Source: Physella acuta
Taxonomy: Eukaryota; Mollusca; Gastropoda; Physidae
Assembly (NCBI RefSeq): GCF_028476545.1
Contig: NW_026731650.1
Span: forward strand, 186,001-250,000
Direction of reading: 5' to 3'
Length of the DNA stretch: 64,000 bases
Below, piece after piece: positions 38,120 to 50,339 of the stretch. The notes below the pieces were generated by a model. That model saw only the letters and a program-made list of their open reading frames with translations, was not told the DNA's origin and ran no database searches. The stretch's first letter is position 1. Each line of letters opens with the position of its first letter. A program made the translations under genes and the position numbers.

Positions 38120-38217
38120 ATGATAAAATACCCAGCCAAAAGACCTGCTCTCTGATAAAAGACCCTGCCAAAAGACCTGCTCTCTGATAAAAGACCCTGC
38201 CAAAAGACCTGCTCCTT
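38120..38217. repeat. 32-bp repeat, 3 copies
   Basis: AAAAGACCTGCTCTCTGATA then AAAGACCCTGCC recurs. Confidence 0.85.
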
Positions 38218-38304
38218 AATGAGTAGCGGTGTTTACAAGCTTTTTCCGTTCATCTTTTGTAAAGATTAAAATAATTTGAGTTTTTTTTAATAAGAATCCG
38301 TCTG

Positions 38305-38685
38305 ATGCTAACTCCACCCTCTGACTCACCATCATTCTACCCTCACACCCTTACTCACCCCACCGTCATAACCTCACACCCACACCAAACTTTCCACAAC
38401 CTCACACTAACCATACTAGCCCTATCACTCCCCCTACCCCACCATCACACCCACCATCAACCCACCCTAACCCATCACCACGGCTACCCCACCACCATCC
38501 CACTCCCACCCCCACCCCTACCCTACCCCACCATCACCCCACCCCTACCCCACCCCTACCCCACCCCTACCCCACCCCACCTCTACCCCACCATCAATCC
38601 ACCACCCCACCCCCACCACCACCCCACCCCCACCACCACCCCACCCCCACCCCCTACCCCACCATCACACCCACCATCACGCTCT
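38305..38685. repeat. C-rich CCCCACCCCTACC tract
   Basis: Low-complexity repeats of CCCCTACCCCACC and CCACCATCACC cover the tract. The strand is almost free of G. The long Pro/His/Thr frame is compositional. Confidence 0.85.
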
Positions 38686-39214
38686 CTGTTGTTAAGTTTT
38701 GAATTTTGCTTGTTAGTTTCTAACAATTATTTTAAAATATTTTAAAATCAATATAAACACGAGTAATGTCATCGATTACTTTTCACGTAATCGATAAGTA
38801 TAGAAAGTAGTATGTGATAAAAGAACATAGCAATCGATAACTTCTAACAAAGTCCTCTCGGCTTACCATCTGAAAGAACTTTCGATCCTAAAGCGATCAT
38901 AGCATTTCCATTTCACTGCGCATGTCAGGAATATACAGCAGAGTTGTAGCCCTTGGTGAGTATTCGTCTTTGTTCTCATAGTTTGGTGTTAACATAATAC
39001 ACATACACATATAAACACATACATATATATGGTCGCACAGATATGGTAACACATACACATTCTTATTGACTTAGATACGTACAAACATACTGACATACAA
39101 GCGTACTGACATAAAGATATTCAAACATACAGACATACACACACACACAAACTTACAAACTTATAGATATACAAACATACAGACAATAACCGTCTTTGTC
39201 AACGTTTTTGACCC
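38686..39214. other. Unique stretch
   Basis: No gene is accepted. ATCGATTACTTTTCACGTAA and AATCGATAAG lie near 38771-38795. A short ATG frame at 38922 ends at a GTGAGT, described among the rejected items. ACATACA-type repeats fill about 39000-39180. Confidence 0.4.
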
Positions 39215-39374
39215 TTGTTTTGTCACACACACACACACACACATACACACATACACACTCAGTCACACAAATATGTACACACACACACACATATATATAC
39301 ACTCTCAAGAGTGTGTACGAGTGTGTGTACATGCATACACACACTCGTACACACTCTTGCACATATACACACAC

Positions 39375-39443
<69 letters not shown>

Positions 39444-39460
39444 TATACATATATATATAT

Positions 39461-39491
<31 letters not shown>

Positions 39492-39645
39492 ACATATACA
39501 TGCACACACTCAGTCACACTATCTACACACACACACTCACACACACATTCATACACACTCGCACACACTCTTGCACATATATACACACACTCACACACAC
39601 ATATATATACATACACACATACACATACATACATACATACACACT
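39215..39645. repeat. Compound CA / TA / CATA microsatellite region
   Basis: CA tracts, ACACTC words and a long TA/CATATA core (about 39378-39490) alternate. Long frames in both directions are artefacts. Confidence 0.92.
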
Positions 39646-39745
39646 CACAGTTCTCCGCCGCCATTGTGTGACGACCAAACCAACAATTGCAGACCCGTCT
39701 CATTTCTCTTGAGCTTGCTCTTTCATTCTCCCGGCTCGCTTAGGA

Positions 39746-39948
39746 AAAGGATTCTCAAACTACTTTTCCCTAGACCCCTATGCCAATCAAAACCACACAC
39801 CCGGGATCCCGTTAATAAAACCCCAAACATTAAACTCTACAAACAATAGTTTACTTTTTTCCAAATATTTTTGTTAACGTAGGGATGTCTAATAAATTAC
39901 GGGACCCCCGAGCAGTGTGTTCCTTGACCGACAAAATGAGAACCCCTG
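39746..39948. mobile_element. hAT-like MITE, decayed
   Basis: The right end, read inward, is CAGGGGTTCTCATTTTGTCG; the left end is GGATTCTCAAACTACTTTT. They form imperfect inverted repeats of the CAGGGGTTCTCA type common in hAT ends. Both ends have a run of pyrimidine followed by GACCCC or GGGGGTCC. No target duplication was found, so it is old or truncated on the left. Confidence 0.5.
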
Positions 39949-40915
39949 GTGTAAAGACTGTAGATTGTAGTACACAATGAACCTTCGCTCCATCCGACAC
40001 AAGGACACAACAACACCATCAATCGATACCGCGCTACACAGATCAAAGATAAAGGACAATTTGTAAATATTTAAAGGTGATTCTAGTTGTCGCCTGCTGA
40101 CCATAACGCCGGAGTACCTTTGTTAAATTTGTAGCACCAACGGCTGGGGTTATTTATGTATGTTGTCATAGCTACCACTACAGCTAATTATGTTAATTAC
40201 TTTGGCGCCTACGCACTTGGAGTATTGTTGTCTAAGAATGAAACACTGACATTATAAGACTGACCCTTGGCAGCGGTCAGTTTATGACTCGTATTCACGT
40301 GTGAGGTATAGATGACGTAGTGGGGCGTGGCAGTGTTTGACGTCAGCAGGAAATTATATTTTTGTGTCGTTTTCAAGGGTAATAAGAATTATTGTTTAAT
40401 TATAAGTTAAATATTGAAAATGAGAAACGTATTTAAATATTCCTAAACAATAAGTTGATATATTTTAAATGCAGTAATATCAATACTAATTAGTGATTAA
40501 ATACCTTCGTCTCGTAGATTAATGAACTTTATGCGCTTACAAGTTAAGGTTAGTATTTAAGTATTTGTGGCTATTTGCTGGAATCTTAACCGAAATCTTC
40601 ACCTCACCCTTGACCCCGGCCATCGCGTGCACCCAAATGTTGACCCGGAAGCTAACAGCTGTAGAGAAGATTGGACACGTCACCCTATTGTTCTGCAAGC
40701 CTCACCAAACCACTCTTGCCTGTTGTTGAAGTTGTAGAACATTTTTTCTCTTCTCTGTGACGTCCGCGACAATATCCAAGTAATTCTGTGCCACATTTGA
40801 CGTTTAAAACATGGCCGCTAGGTGGGGCCAAACTGGATGGGAAGTTAACCACGTGATCAGGTCTTAGATGAGACCAATTAAATGACATGTGTTTGACCCA
40901 CTGGTCAATGTGGAC
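39949..40915. other. Unique stretch
   Basis: No gene is recognised. A CACGTGATC box lies near 40851. Confidence 0.4.
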
Positions 40916-40952
40916 GTCCTGGTCCTACCTATACGAGAGCTAGGACCAGGAC
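40916..40952. repeat. Perfect 12-bp-arm stem-loop
   Basis: GTCCTGGTCCTA (40916-40927) pairs exactly with TAGGACCAGGAC (40941-40952) across a 13-base loop. It could be a remnant of a fold-back element or a structured RNA; nothing decides between them. Confidence 0.6.
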
Positions 40953-42019
40953 ACTGATCAATTCTTCTCCCCCCCCCCCCCCCCACGTTATCTGCCCCAG
41001 CCGGTGGAGATGATAAGGTAGCTAAACAACCGGAAATCGATAGGGTTCGGTCACGTGACGTTCTAATTACAGTTCTTGCATGGTGTGTGTGGGGGGAAGG
41101 GGGGGGGAGATGTATAGATGGGGGGGGGGGGGGGACGGGCCTGAGGTCACTTGGACTCTAACTGTGGTAACGATTAGGATTAGGATTACGACTTTGGGGA
41201 AACGTATAGATCAACCTACTACCTGAATTTAGCAGCAATCTCTCCATTTCTTTTTTTTCTCTCTCTCTCTCTCTCTATGTATCCTTGTGTGTGCGTGTGT
41301 GAACTCGATTAACCTTAAATATAGTATATCCCATACTATGTGTGTGTGTGTGCGTGCGTGTGTGTATATCTCTGTGAGCATGTATGTGTGAACTTAATTA
41401 ACCGAACGACACCTCATTTCCCCTCCCGCCCGCCATGTTTACAGAAGATAAACTCAAGCTGACCAGCTGACCAATGGCCATCGACTCCTGCGGTCACGTG
41501 CCCTGTCCGTCACGTGATCGGCATGTAAATTGAGTCATAAGCCGAAGATCACCTCCTTTACCGGACCGACAACCTCCGGCTGCCGGTTGAAGTGAGACCG
41601 GCACCGGCCAGCTGGCGCGAGAAATTACCGGCTGATCTAGTCACGTGGGCTGTACTCATCCTTTTGATTGGTTGCTACTTTTCTGGAATATTCGTCAATT
41701 TCTTTTTTATTCAAGTTTCAGTTCGTTTTATCTTTTATATTTCTATCCAATCAATATTACGTTAATTTGTTCAAGAAGATAAAAGTTCATCCCAATAAAA
41801 AACTGTTTTGATGGCTTAAATTTAATGTACCGAAATTACTCAAATAATTTGAAAGTTTTGTCACAATGCACATGAAAAGAGCGAGCGGCTTTATCGAAAT
41901 ATCAAAGAGAAGAAAGTGTTTTGTTTTGTCGTAGTTTGATATTCGTGTTTTTGTTGTCGTACTGGAGTGTTTACTTGTTGAACTAAGTCGTGTACACAGA
42001 CCACGGCCTGTGGTCCAAG
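40953..42019. other. Unique stretch with C/G runs and E-boxes
   Basis: A 16-base C run (40969-40984), G runs (about 41091-41134), a short CT tract and five CACGTG boxes (about 41053, 41495, 41511, 41643 and upstream) are present. No gene is recognised. Confidence 0.45.
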
Positions 42020-42911
42020 GCGGCCCACTCTAGTGGTTATAACTACAGCCGGAACAAGGCGGCCCGCTGTAGTGGTTATAACTACAGCCGGAACAAGGCG
42101 GCCCGCTGTAGTGGTTATAACTACAGCCGGAACAAGGCGGCCCGCTGTAGTGGTTATAACTACAGCCGGAACAAGGCGGCCCGCTGTAGTGGTTATAACT
42201 ACAGCCGGAACAAGGCGGCCCGCTGTAGTGGTTATAACTACAGCCGGAACAAGGCGGCCCGCTGTAGTGGTTATAACTACAGCCGGAACAAGGCGGCCCG
42301 CTGTAGTGGTTATAACTACAGCCGGAACAAGGCGGCCCGCTGTAGTGGTTATAACTACAGCCGGAACAAGGCGGCCCGCTGTAGTGGTTATAACTACAGC
42401 CGGAACAAGGCGGCCCGCTGTAGTGGTTATAACTACAGCCGGAACAAGGCGGCCCGCTGTAGTGGTTATAACTACAGCCGGAACAAGGCGGCCCGCTGTA
42501 GTGGTTATAACTACAGCCGGAACAAGGCGGCCCGCTGTAGTGGTTATAACTACAGCCGGAACAAGGCGGCCCGCTGTAGTGGTTATAACTACAGCCGGAA
42601 CAAGGCGGCCCGCTGTAGTGGTTATAACTACAGCCGGAACAAGGCGGCCCGCTGTAGTGGTTATAACTACAGCCGGAACAAGGCGGCCCGCTGTAGTGGT
42701 TATAACTACAGCCGGAACAAGGCGGCCCGCTGTAGTGGTTATAACTACAGCCGGAACAAGGCGGCCCGCTGTAGTGGTTATAACTACAGCCGGAACAAGG
42801 CGGCCCGCTGTAGTGGTTATAACTACAGCCGGAACAAGGCGGCCCGCTGTAGTGGTTATAACTACAGCCGGAACAAGGCGGCCCGCTGTAGTGGTTATAA
42901 CTACGGCCGGA
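42020..42911. repeat. 39-bp minisatellite, 23 nearly identical copies
   Basis: The unit starts GTGGTTATAACTACAGCCGG and ends AACAAGGCGGCCCGCTGTA. It begins at 42033 and recurs every 39 bp to 42891. Only the first (CCCACTC) and last (ACGGCC) copies differ. Because 39 is a multiple of three, three reading frames stay open, with 13-residue repeats. None has an ATG before the array: the plus-strand frame starts at GTG 41990 after a stop. I therefore treat it as a repeat, not a gene. Confidence 0.93.
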
Positions 42912-44436
42912 ATACACGAGATGCTGTTATTACTGTTAAAAGGAAGTGAGGCGCAATTGAATGGAGTTGCTCAGTCGACGACAAGTACCCAGCATACAAT
43001 TTGTTAGAATGTTATGACTGTCCCATATAAGGAATACATAAACATACACGTTCATACATTAGTTTAGATATCGCACAAATACATGCAAGCAAACACACGC
43101 ACACAAGCACAAACACACATACACACTTATAGATATTCTTATCGAATGTCCACACAGGTTCAGTGCGTTTTAAAGTAATTCAGTTAAAACCCTGTTATCT
43201 ATTTTTATTCCTTGGGTTTTTTTTTGTGTAATGTTTATTTTTTGTTTTTAACTAATTTTCTTTTTTACATACATATTTTTTTATTTTTCTCGTCATCTGC
43301 CTGATTAATTTCTTCATATTCTCGGAATTTGAAAATCTGTCAAGCATAGTATAACTTATTAAGAATTTATAACATTGTTGGGGCCTAAAAACACATTGAC
43401 GCTGAGATGAGCGTGTCCTGTACATTCCCAGCGATTGTGTGCTGGCCCTATACTCAATGGGAAGTAGATCAAAAGATTAAGATTACCACACATCGCTGTA
43501 TGGAAACTAGTTTGCGCGAGACACCAAAAACTTGCATTAACAAATAGAAATCAAATGCTTCTCTGTACTAAAGTATGCTACATCGTGAAACAAAGCAGTA
43601 TATTAATGAAATAGCAATTTCTAGGTTACCGATTAATTTTTATAATCAAACTCAGTATCAAGTTAAAGCTAAACAGATGTTACTTTTAATTACATGTTTA
43701 ATTAAAAAAAAGACGTTTCTTACATATTTATAGAACTGGAAAAACTGTACAAAACTTCATAAATTTGATCTGCAAAAATCCATAAAACTCTATCAGAAAA
43801 GATAAGTTTATACTCTGAGTGAAAGTAATTAAAAAATTACGTAACTTGCCAGTTTTTTTAAAAATGTTTTGACGACTTATGTTGCCAGGTAGAGCTATTA
43901 AATCTTGGCAACAAAACTTAAAACCTAGAGACGCCCGTACTCTAATTATGTGTCGTAACATTAACCTGACCGATTCGCACCTTCATAATTTAATCCACTC
44001 CTCGTCTAATATTTGCTAGAAAAAAATCTCCGGACCCCTAAAAAAATGTTATAATCAAATTCTCGTCAAATCTCGCGACCAGCAGACTCTCTCGTCCCCT
44101 CGATCTGTTCTGACAAGTCGGCCATGATGCATAACTAAAACGAGGCCGTCTCGTTTACATTTCATGATTCGATAATAAGAGGAGCTGCTGAAGCACAAGA
44201 ATTGATGACGTCATCGAGATGAATTTTTTTTCTCTCTCTTCATCGACGTGGGGCTAATGAACTGTGAATCAAAAAGTTGGGACGTGAAATATGTTGTGAA
44301 ATATTGAGGTGCGGGGAATCTCGTAATTAGCCGGGAACACGTTCTTACTCTCTGGTTTTCGAGGTATCGGAGGAGGTATTGTAATCGTGTGAGACATCGG
44401 TATCGAGATTTACGTGTGACACATTCATGAGTGGGG
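42912..44436. other. Unique AT-rich stretch
   Basis: No gene is recognised. It has an ACACACAAGCACA tract (about 43085-43125), long T-rich sequence (43200-43300) and a TGACGTCA near 44207. Confidence 0.4.
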
Positions 44437-44540
44437 AAACGTGTCTGTCTGTGTGTCTGTCTGTGTGTCAGTCTGTGTGTCTGTCTGTGTTTCTGTCTGT
44501 GTGTCTGTCTGTGTGTCTTTCTGTGTGTCTGTGTGTACAA
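44437..44540. repeat. (TGTC/TGTG)n microsatellite
   Basis: TCTGTCTGTGTG repeats about nine times. Confidence 0.92.
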
Positions 44541-44545
44541 ACACC

Positions 44546-44605
44546 AGGGTTTCTTTCAGGCATCTCTTCCCCCCCCCCCACGCCCCCCCCCCCCCACCTC
44601 TCAAA
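44546..44605 (+). mobile_element. Poly-C hAT MITE, left-end fragment
   Basis: CAGGGTTTCTTTCAGGCATC then TCTTCCCCCCC matches the left end of the elements at 15862 and 51552 (CAGAGTTTCTTCCAGGCATC). Two C runs of 10 to 13 bases follow. There is no right end. Confidence 0.6.
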
Positions 44606-44611
44606 CACATC

Positions 44612-45045
44612 CACCGCCGCAACAACGAGGCTGTAACCCCACCAAACCTAGCATTGCCACCAGAACGAGGCTGTAACACCATCATCTCTAACACCACCAC
44701 CACCAGAACGAGGCTGTAACACCACCAAATCTAACACCACCAAATCTAACACCACCACCAGAACGAGGCTGTAACCCCACCAAACCTAGCATTGCCACCA
44801 GAACGAGGCTGTAACACCATCCTCTCTAACACCACCACCAGAACGAGGCTGTAACACCACCAAATCTAACACCACCAAATCTAACACCACCACCAGAACG
44901 AGGCTGTAACACCACCAAATCTAACACCACCAAATCTAACGCCAACACCCGAACGAGGCTGTAACACCTTCATCTCTAACACCACCACCAGAACGAGGCT
45001 GTAACACCACCAAATCTAACACCACCACCCGAACGAGGCTGTATA
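44612..45045. repeat. Degenerate ACCACC / GAACGAGGCTGTAAC repeat
   Basis: CAGAACGAGGCTGTAACACC alternates with one or two copies of ACCAAATCTAACACC, giving mixed unit lengths. Confidence 0.85.
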
Positions 45046-45228
45046 TTACTTCTCGCCTTACTCTCTCATTAATCAGACAAAAGATAAACGCATGGACGTC
45101 GGTATTTGCATAATCGTATGCACGTGCGGTCGCTTAACATACTCACGTTCACCGGCTTGGCGCCGTTAGTTGGGTGATATCTCTAAATATAAAGTTATGG
45201 CGGGCTACCACGTGACGGAGCGCTCCAT

Positions 45229-45440
45229 AACAATTGGTCGTTGTTTGAGGCGGTCTGACCAGTGGTCACTTGATTAGATGGTCTAGATCCATTGGTCGTT
45301 GTCTGAGGCGGTCTGACCAGTGGTCACTTGATTAGGGGGTTTAGAGCCATTGGTCGTTATTTGAGGCGGTTATGACCAGTGGTCACGTGATTATATGGTC
45401 TAGGTCCATTGGTCGTTGTCTGAGGCAGGTTTGACCAGCA
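45229..45440. repeat. 58-bp repeat, about 3.5 copies
   Basis: CCATTGGTCGTTGTCTGAGG then CGGTCTGACCAGTGGTCACT recurs. Each unit contains CCATTGG and the imperfect palindrome TGACCAGTGGTCA. Confidence 0.85.
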
Positions 45441-45954
45441 CTATGCAGCAAAGAATATTTCACTTTATTTTTATACCTACTACAAATGCCATAAAGACGT
45501 TTTGACCAAAATGGCTGCATGCTCGAGCACTTATATTTTTTGTTTCGCTGTCGGCATTCGGCGAATCGGCATTTACAAATCTGTATTCGACTAATCGGTA
45601 TCACATGTAAACAATACAAGTAGATATCAATATATATCCTACTTGATATTCCATCTTTACTCATGCCCTCTCTCTCTGCCCCCCCCCCCTCTCTCTCTGT
45701 CTCTCTCTGCCCCCCCCCCTCTCTCTCTCTCTCTCTCCTCCATCTCTCTCCCATCTCCTCATGTGACTTAACATGAACAGATATATTTCAGGAACGACAA
45801 AGAATCCTTCACACAATCTTTTAACCTGAGACCTCAAAGATACTTGCCCTCAGAATATTCACTTTGTCCGTGAACACATTTAACATTGAACTTTTCTGCT
45901 ATTTTGTGGTCATTTTGTTTTTAGCTAATAAATAACAACAGAGAACATGCGAAG
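45441..45954. other. Unique stretch with CT/C tracts
   Basis: CTCTCTCT and C-run tracts lie at about 45668-45760. ATTCGGCGAATCGGCATT near 45551 is a partial inverted repeat. No gene is recognised. Confidence 0.4.
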
Positions 45955-46115
45955 CTTACAGCAATACTGACACTTGCTGGAAGATTCCAGAAATACTGAC
46001 ACTTGCTGGAAGATTCCAGAAATACTGACACTTGCTGGAAGATTCCAGAAATACCGAATTTCGTTAAAAATTCCAGAAAGATTGCTTTTTGTTTGAAAAT
46101 TCCAGAAAGATTGAA
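45955..46115. repeat. 29-bp repeat, 3 good and 2 decayed copies
   Basis: ATACTGACACTTGCTGGAAG then ATTCCAGAA. Each unit contains the partial palindrome CTGGAAGATTCCAG. Confidence 0.85.
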
Positions 46116-47377
46116 AGATTCAAGAAAAATGACACGTGCTAAAAGCCTACTGAAGTAACTTAAAAGCTTCAAGTTATAAATTGTTTTTTACAGTTGCCGT
46201 TGTAATATCACGCGGCAACAAACACGCCAGACCACAAACTGCCCAAACAAACTCACAGACCTCTTGACTTTGATTACTTTTCTGCGATCAAGTTTTATTT
46301 CGTTTCGTCAGACAGACAAGCGGGCGTTTCAGGTCTTTGAATATAATTTTTTTTTCTAGAATAAATGAATAAAGTTTTTGCAGTAAATGTGCGTGCATTG
46401 AGCTGAAAATGTTGGACTAGCACTCTAAGTCTAGCAGGAAAATAGTGACCTTGATTTGCCGGGTCAGCTGTGGTAATGTATTTTTAGGAAATGAACGGAT
46501 TTTCCCGATCCGACGTAAAGTAGAACTATGAGGTTTGTTGCGTCCGCGCTAGTGAGATGGAATTTTTTAAAACTTACCAGCAACACCGGGACATTTTTCC
46601 CCGGCTGAAAAGTTCATGACGTCATCACGCACCCGAGAATGATGAGATGAGTCTCGGATGAGAAATTTATCAGCCGTTTTTTTTTTCTAGATCTCGTTTC
46701 ACGACCAGGGTCATCTGGGGTTATTGTGGGCCCCGTCAAAAACAAGTCTAGATGTTTGAATGGTCTATTTTCTCTGTAGCACTTTCTCTCACTGTAGCAC
46801 TTTCTCCCACATTTCTGTGTAGCACTTTCTCCTACAATATTCTCAGTGGTGAGTCAAGGTTATATCAAACCTAACAGCAGATAGTTTAAAGTTTCGATTA
46901 TGTGGATTAAAAAAAAAGATTGATGATGTAAATATTAACCCTCTCCTCTTTAGCCCCGCCACAAACGCTCCGTCCCCACCCCTACCCACCCCAACCCAGT
47001 TCTCCTGATACTGCAATACGTCAATTTTCTTCAAACCACCCCCCCCCCCTCCATATTGTTATTTTCAACGTGAGAAATACGGTTTGCTTTCTGTTGTATA
47101 CACCATTAATGTCGCTTACTGATCAATCTTAACCCAAGTCTCGCATAATATCGTCTGCAACCCAAATCTCGTAGATTCTCGCATGCAACTAAATTCTCGC
47201 CGACATTTAATCTGCCATTCAGGGGAGATCACTCCCGTGAAAGATTGAAAGACGGGCAGACGTGTTGTTGTTGTTGTCGTCAAGTGTCGGCCGGCGACCG
47301 ATATCTCCATTTCTGCTCATTTTTCACTTCTGCTGGCGGTTCAAGGTCGTTGCTGGATTGTTCTCTTACACTCGGCC
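46116..47377. other. Unique stretch
   Basis: No gene is recognised. It holds TGACGTCA near 46617 and three copies of GTAGCACTTTCTC (about 46777-46835). Confidence 0.4.
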
Positions 47378-47450
47378 GGTGTAAGCTTACACCTAGCACG
47401 TGTCAGCTTACACCTTACACGTGTAAGATCTCACCTACCCCGTGTAAGCG
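47378..47450. repeat. Cluster of TGTAAG palindromes
   Basis: GGTGTAAGCTTACACC (47378-47393) is a perfect 16-bp palindrome and CTTACACGTGTAAG (47414-47427) a perfect 14-bp one. Further TGTAAG/CTTACA half-sites lie between and after them. Confidence 0.7.
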
Positions 47451-47794
47451 GCTGGGCGGGGGATAAATAATTGAGCAGTGTCTCGGAGCTGTCGCCATTT
47501 TGAATATGACGACAAAATAAGTCAGTCGAGGTGGGGGTGGGGGGGGGGGGCGTCCGGGAAGGGGGTAAAGATTGTGGAGGGAAGGGGACCTGTCGGTAAG
47601 GTTCAATATCAGCTGAATATTACGATGACAACACAGTTGTCATTGCCTTGTAGTTCAGATAAACTCTACTGTACCTGCCCGTTGAGCGGATGCAAGATGA
47701 GACGCCAGTAAAGTTGACAGTAAAGTCGATAATATTTTGTCAATAATATGACGTTAATTAACATGTCATTTTGATGAAGAGATGTTTTTAAATC
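47451..47794. other. Unique stretch
   Basis: GCCATTTTG near 47495 and a G run (about 47534-47550) are present. No gene is recognised. Confidence 0.35.
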
Positions 47795-47910
47795 AACATG
47801 ATATTTGCATAAACGTGACATTTGAACAATGCTGACATGTGTATGGATGTGACATTGAATGGCATTGACATTTGCATGAATATGTCATTTGCATGAATAT
47901 GACATTCCTC
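47795..47910. repeat. Degenerate GACATTTGCATGAATAT repeat
   Basis: Copies with a loose period of 14 to 18 bp recur and contain the ATTTGCAT octamer, seen three times. Confidence 0.65.
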
Positions 47911-48799
47911 TGAAATTTCTTCTTAGTTCTAAAACCTGTAAAATAATTTTGCATACAATATTTGTGATGTTGATCACACACAAAAAATGTGAAGATTTGT
48001 TTTTGAAAAGGAAATGACGTAACGTTCAACACTCTTCTGATACAAACTGCCCCTTGTCAACATGATACATAATCTTTCCCCGCCGCCATTTTGTTTGTTT
48101 ACTTTGAACATGATCTCAGCTTAAGAAAAAAGACGAACTGTACTGCTGTAGAGGGTTTATTGTGAGATTAAGGATTAACTCACGCAGGATTTTAAGGATA
48201 AGGGATGGACAGGTGGAGGGATGGGATAAGACAAGCGAGTTTTTGTTACAGAATACAACACGGCTTAGTTTAGCTTGGTTAAACCCGGTTAAACCCGGTT
48301 AAACTGAGTTGGGCCGGTCTCGTAATTAAAACCTTTCATCAGACTCGGGTAAACAAAATGTTGCGTTGAATGCTTTTTTTTTTTTTTCAAAAAAAAAAAA
48401 TCCATGAAAATGTCAGGTTTAGGGTTATGGGGTGCGATGAAAAGATTTGCTTAAATTAAGGCGTCACCTTCTGTAGAGTTGGGGTGTAGAGCTTGAGGCA
48501 TGAGGGTGGGGATGACGAAGGATGTTCAGTGACGGATTATAAGGTGGTGGGCTGACAGGGCAGGACTCTAGGTATCCAAGTTTAGGTCCCCTAAATGTTC
48601 TCTTACAAACATAACAATATATGCTTATCACTGATTTTTTGTTTTTTGTTTTAAATAGAAACGGAAAAAGTCACGATTTTTTGTTTCTTGTTTTTCAATC
48701 AGTAAACACAGGTAGTATGAACACAGGTTGGGTCGCTCTCATGGACTTCAAAACTGTTGTTGTTTTTAGTTTTATCTTTCTAAAATATTTATTGTTGTC
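47911..48799. other. Unique stretch
   Basis: CCGCCATTTTG near 48083, GGTTAAACCCGGTTAAAC near 48276 and a T run/A run pair (48375-48400) are present. No gene is recognised. Confidence 0.4.
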
Positions 48800-48945
48800 A
48801 ATGGTCAAGTTTTGTGGTAAAGATTTGTTGGTAAAGGTCAAGTTTTGTGGTAAAGATTTGTTGGCAACGGTATAGTTTTGTGGTAAAGATTTTTTGGCAA
48901 TGGTATAGTTTTGTGGTAAAGATTTGTTGGTAAAGGTAAAGCTTT
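48800..48945. repeat. 33-bp repeat, about 4.5 copies
   Basis: GGTCAAGTTTTGTGGTAAAG then ATTTGTTGGTAAA recurs. Confidence 0.88.
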
Positions 48946-48989
48946 ATGTTAATAAACTTTTCACGAGCACAAGGCAAAACTTTAAAACA

Positions 48990-49006
48990 CAGAAGGGCTA
49001 CACACT

Positions 49007-49047
<41 letters not shown>

Positions 49048-49059
49048 GACACAGAAGGG

Positions 49060-49104
<45 letters not shown>
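48990..49104. repeat. Two (CA)n tracts in a duplicated unit
   Basis: CA tracts are separated by CTCGACACAGAAGGGCTACA; ACACAGAAGGGCTACACAC precedes both, so tract and flank were duplicated. Confidence 0.9.
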
Positions 49105-49105
<1 letters not shown>

Positions 49106-50029
49106 GATGAAACTTAGCTGGGCCTACAAGCCATCAGTAGTAGTTTTAATTATTTGATTTCAAATTCAATACACTTTTTGTTAATGAACAAACACATACA
49201 GTATTTATAAAAAATTAAAAACATTAATATAATATAATAATTATTTTTGTAAATAATTATTAAATATCTAAGATAATAATTTTAAAAAATTATTTTAAAA
49301 TTATTAAAATAATAATTACTTCAGCATTGTTTGGTTTGATTAGAAACTATGCTAAAAATTTCTAGAGGTTTAATAATTTGTTGAAATTCATTTTGCAAAG
49401 GGAAACAACCCATAGATTTGTTTAAAAAAGCCATTGAAAAGGCAGAAAGATTCATTAATAATAAAAAAATTTATTACTTTTATATTTTCAAATATAAATA
49501 TTAATTTCTTTGTACAATTATTTATAATTAGTATATTTATAGAGCTTGTAATTATCATTGAATCTAGATTAAATTAGAAAAACTTTTGCTATATCCAATC
49601 ATTATTATCTCAACAACTGAAAACCCCTTTGAATAAGCGTTGCTAGGACTCAGCAATATCCCGCTAACACTGCGTTTTTTTTTTCGAAGACCAATGTGGT
49701 ATCATATACATTTCGCATTGTAATTACACTTCAAACATCTTCATCACTACAACATCTCATTTCTACATCATAACACCACATTTCGCCATCACACACCACC
49801 ACCTTTCTTTTTTTTTAAATTGGGTTTTCGTTTTACCAGAATAAAAAATGTTGAATTTAATACTAAAAGTTTACAAGTGTTTAAGCTCTTGTGGTGATAG
49901 TATGTTGTCATTTGAAACATCGCAGTTATATTTCATAGTTGGTTGGACTAGCCCTCTTCGTCTCTGTAGACATATGTTACTTCGTTGTTTGAGTCATGTC
50001 TGCAGTAAACTACGTTGTGTGCCTGTGTG
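49105..50029. other. Very AT-rich stretch, then decayed gene flank
   Basis: 49105-49850 is among the most AT-rich parts of the window, with AATTATTTTA runs. 49850-50029 may extend the zinc-finger fragment: on the minus strand its frame continues as HTGTQ after the first stop, then stops again. Confidence 0.45.
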
Positions 50030-50266
50030 TCAGATTATAAAGGGCGCTTTTAGCTGTTTGTTTGTGGTAAATATGGATTCTGTGTCCTTACAGTATGAAC
50101 ACTTGTAGGTTGGTGCCCGTGGGTGTTTTGTTGCAAAATGTTTGAGCATGTTTGTCTGTATTGTAAGATTGCATATGCGACAGTTTAGGGCGTCGAAGTG
50201 TTCCTTAACCATATGGTTAGCCCAACACATTTCTCCATCATCACATTCCTCACATTTAGTATTTCC
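50030..50266 (-). pseudogene. Broken C2H2-like zinc-finger fragment
   Basis: On the minus strand the frame runs from about 50266 to a TGA at 50030-50032. It encodes three Cys-Cys/His-His units: CEEC..HMVKEH, CRICNLTIQTNMLKHFATKH, and CSYC..KQLKAPFII, after which the stop stands just before HTG. In the third unit the first zinc-binding His appears as Pro, and the stop falls one codon before the second His; the HTG that follows resembles the usual inter-finger linker. The C-to-H spacing (9 and 10) is shorter than the canonical 12, so the family is uncertain. A stop (50267-50269) lies just upstream. It is either a decayed host gene piece or a fragment from an old transposon. Confidence 0.45.
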
Positions 50267-50339
50267 TCAAACTTGAAACAAAATATAAAAACATTGGGTT
50301 AACTAACAGTCACAAATTTAATGATCCCACCCCCCTCTC

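Noticed and set aside
38860-38961. Candidate first exon: ATG at 38922, 11 codons, then a GTGAGT donor at 38956
   Set aside because: The exon is too short to judge, no following exon was recognised, and such signals occur by chance.
41990-43007. Long open frames over the 39-bp array, including 319- and 324-codon frames and one on the minus strand
   Set aside because: Period is a multiple of three, three frames are open at once, and the leading frame begins at GTG right after a stop. No unique coding flank or motif is visible.
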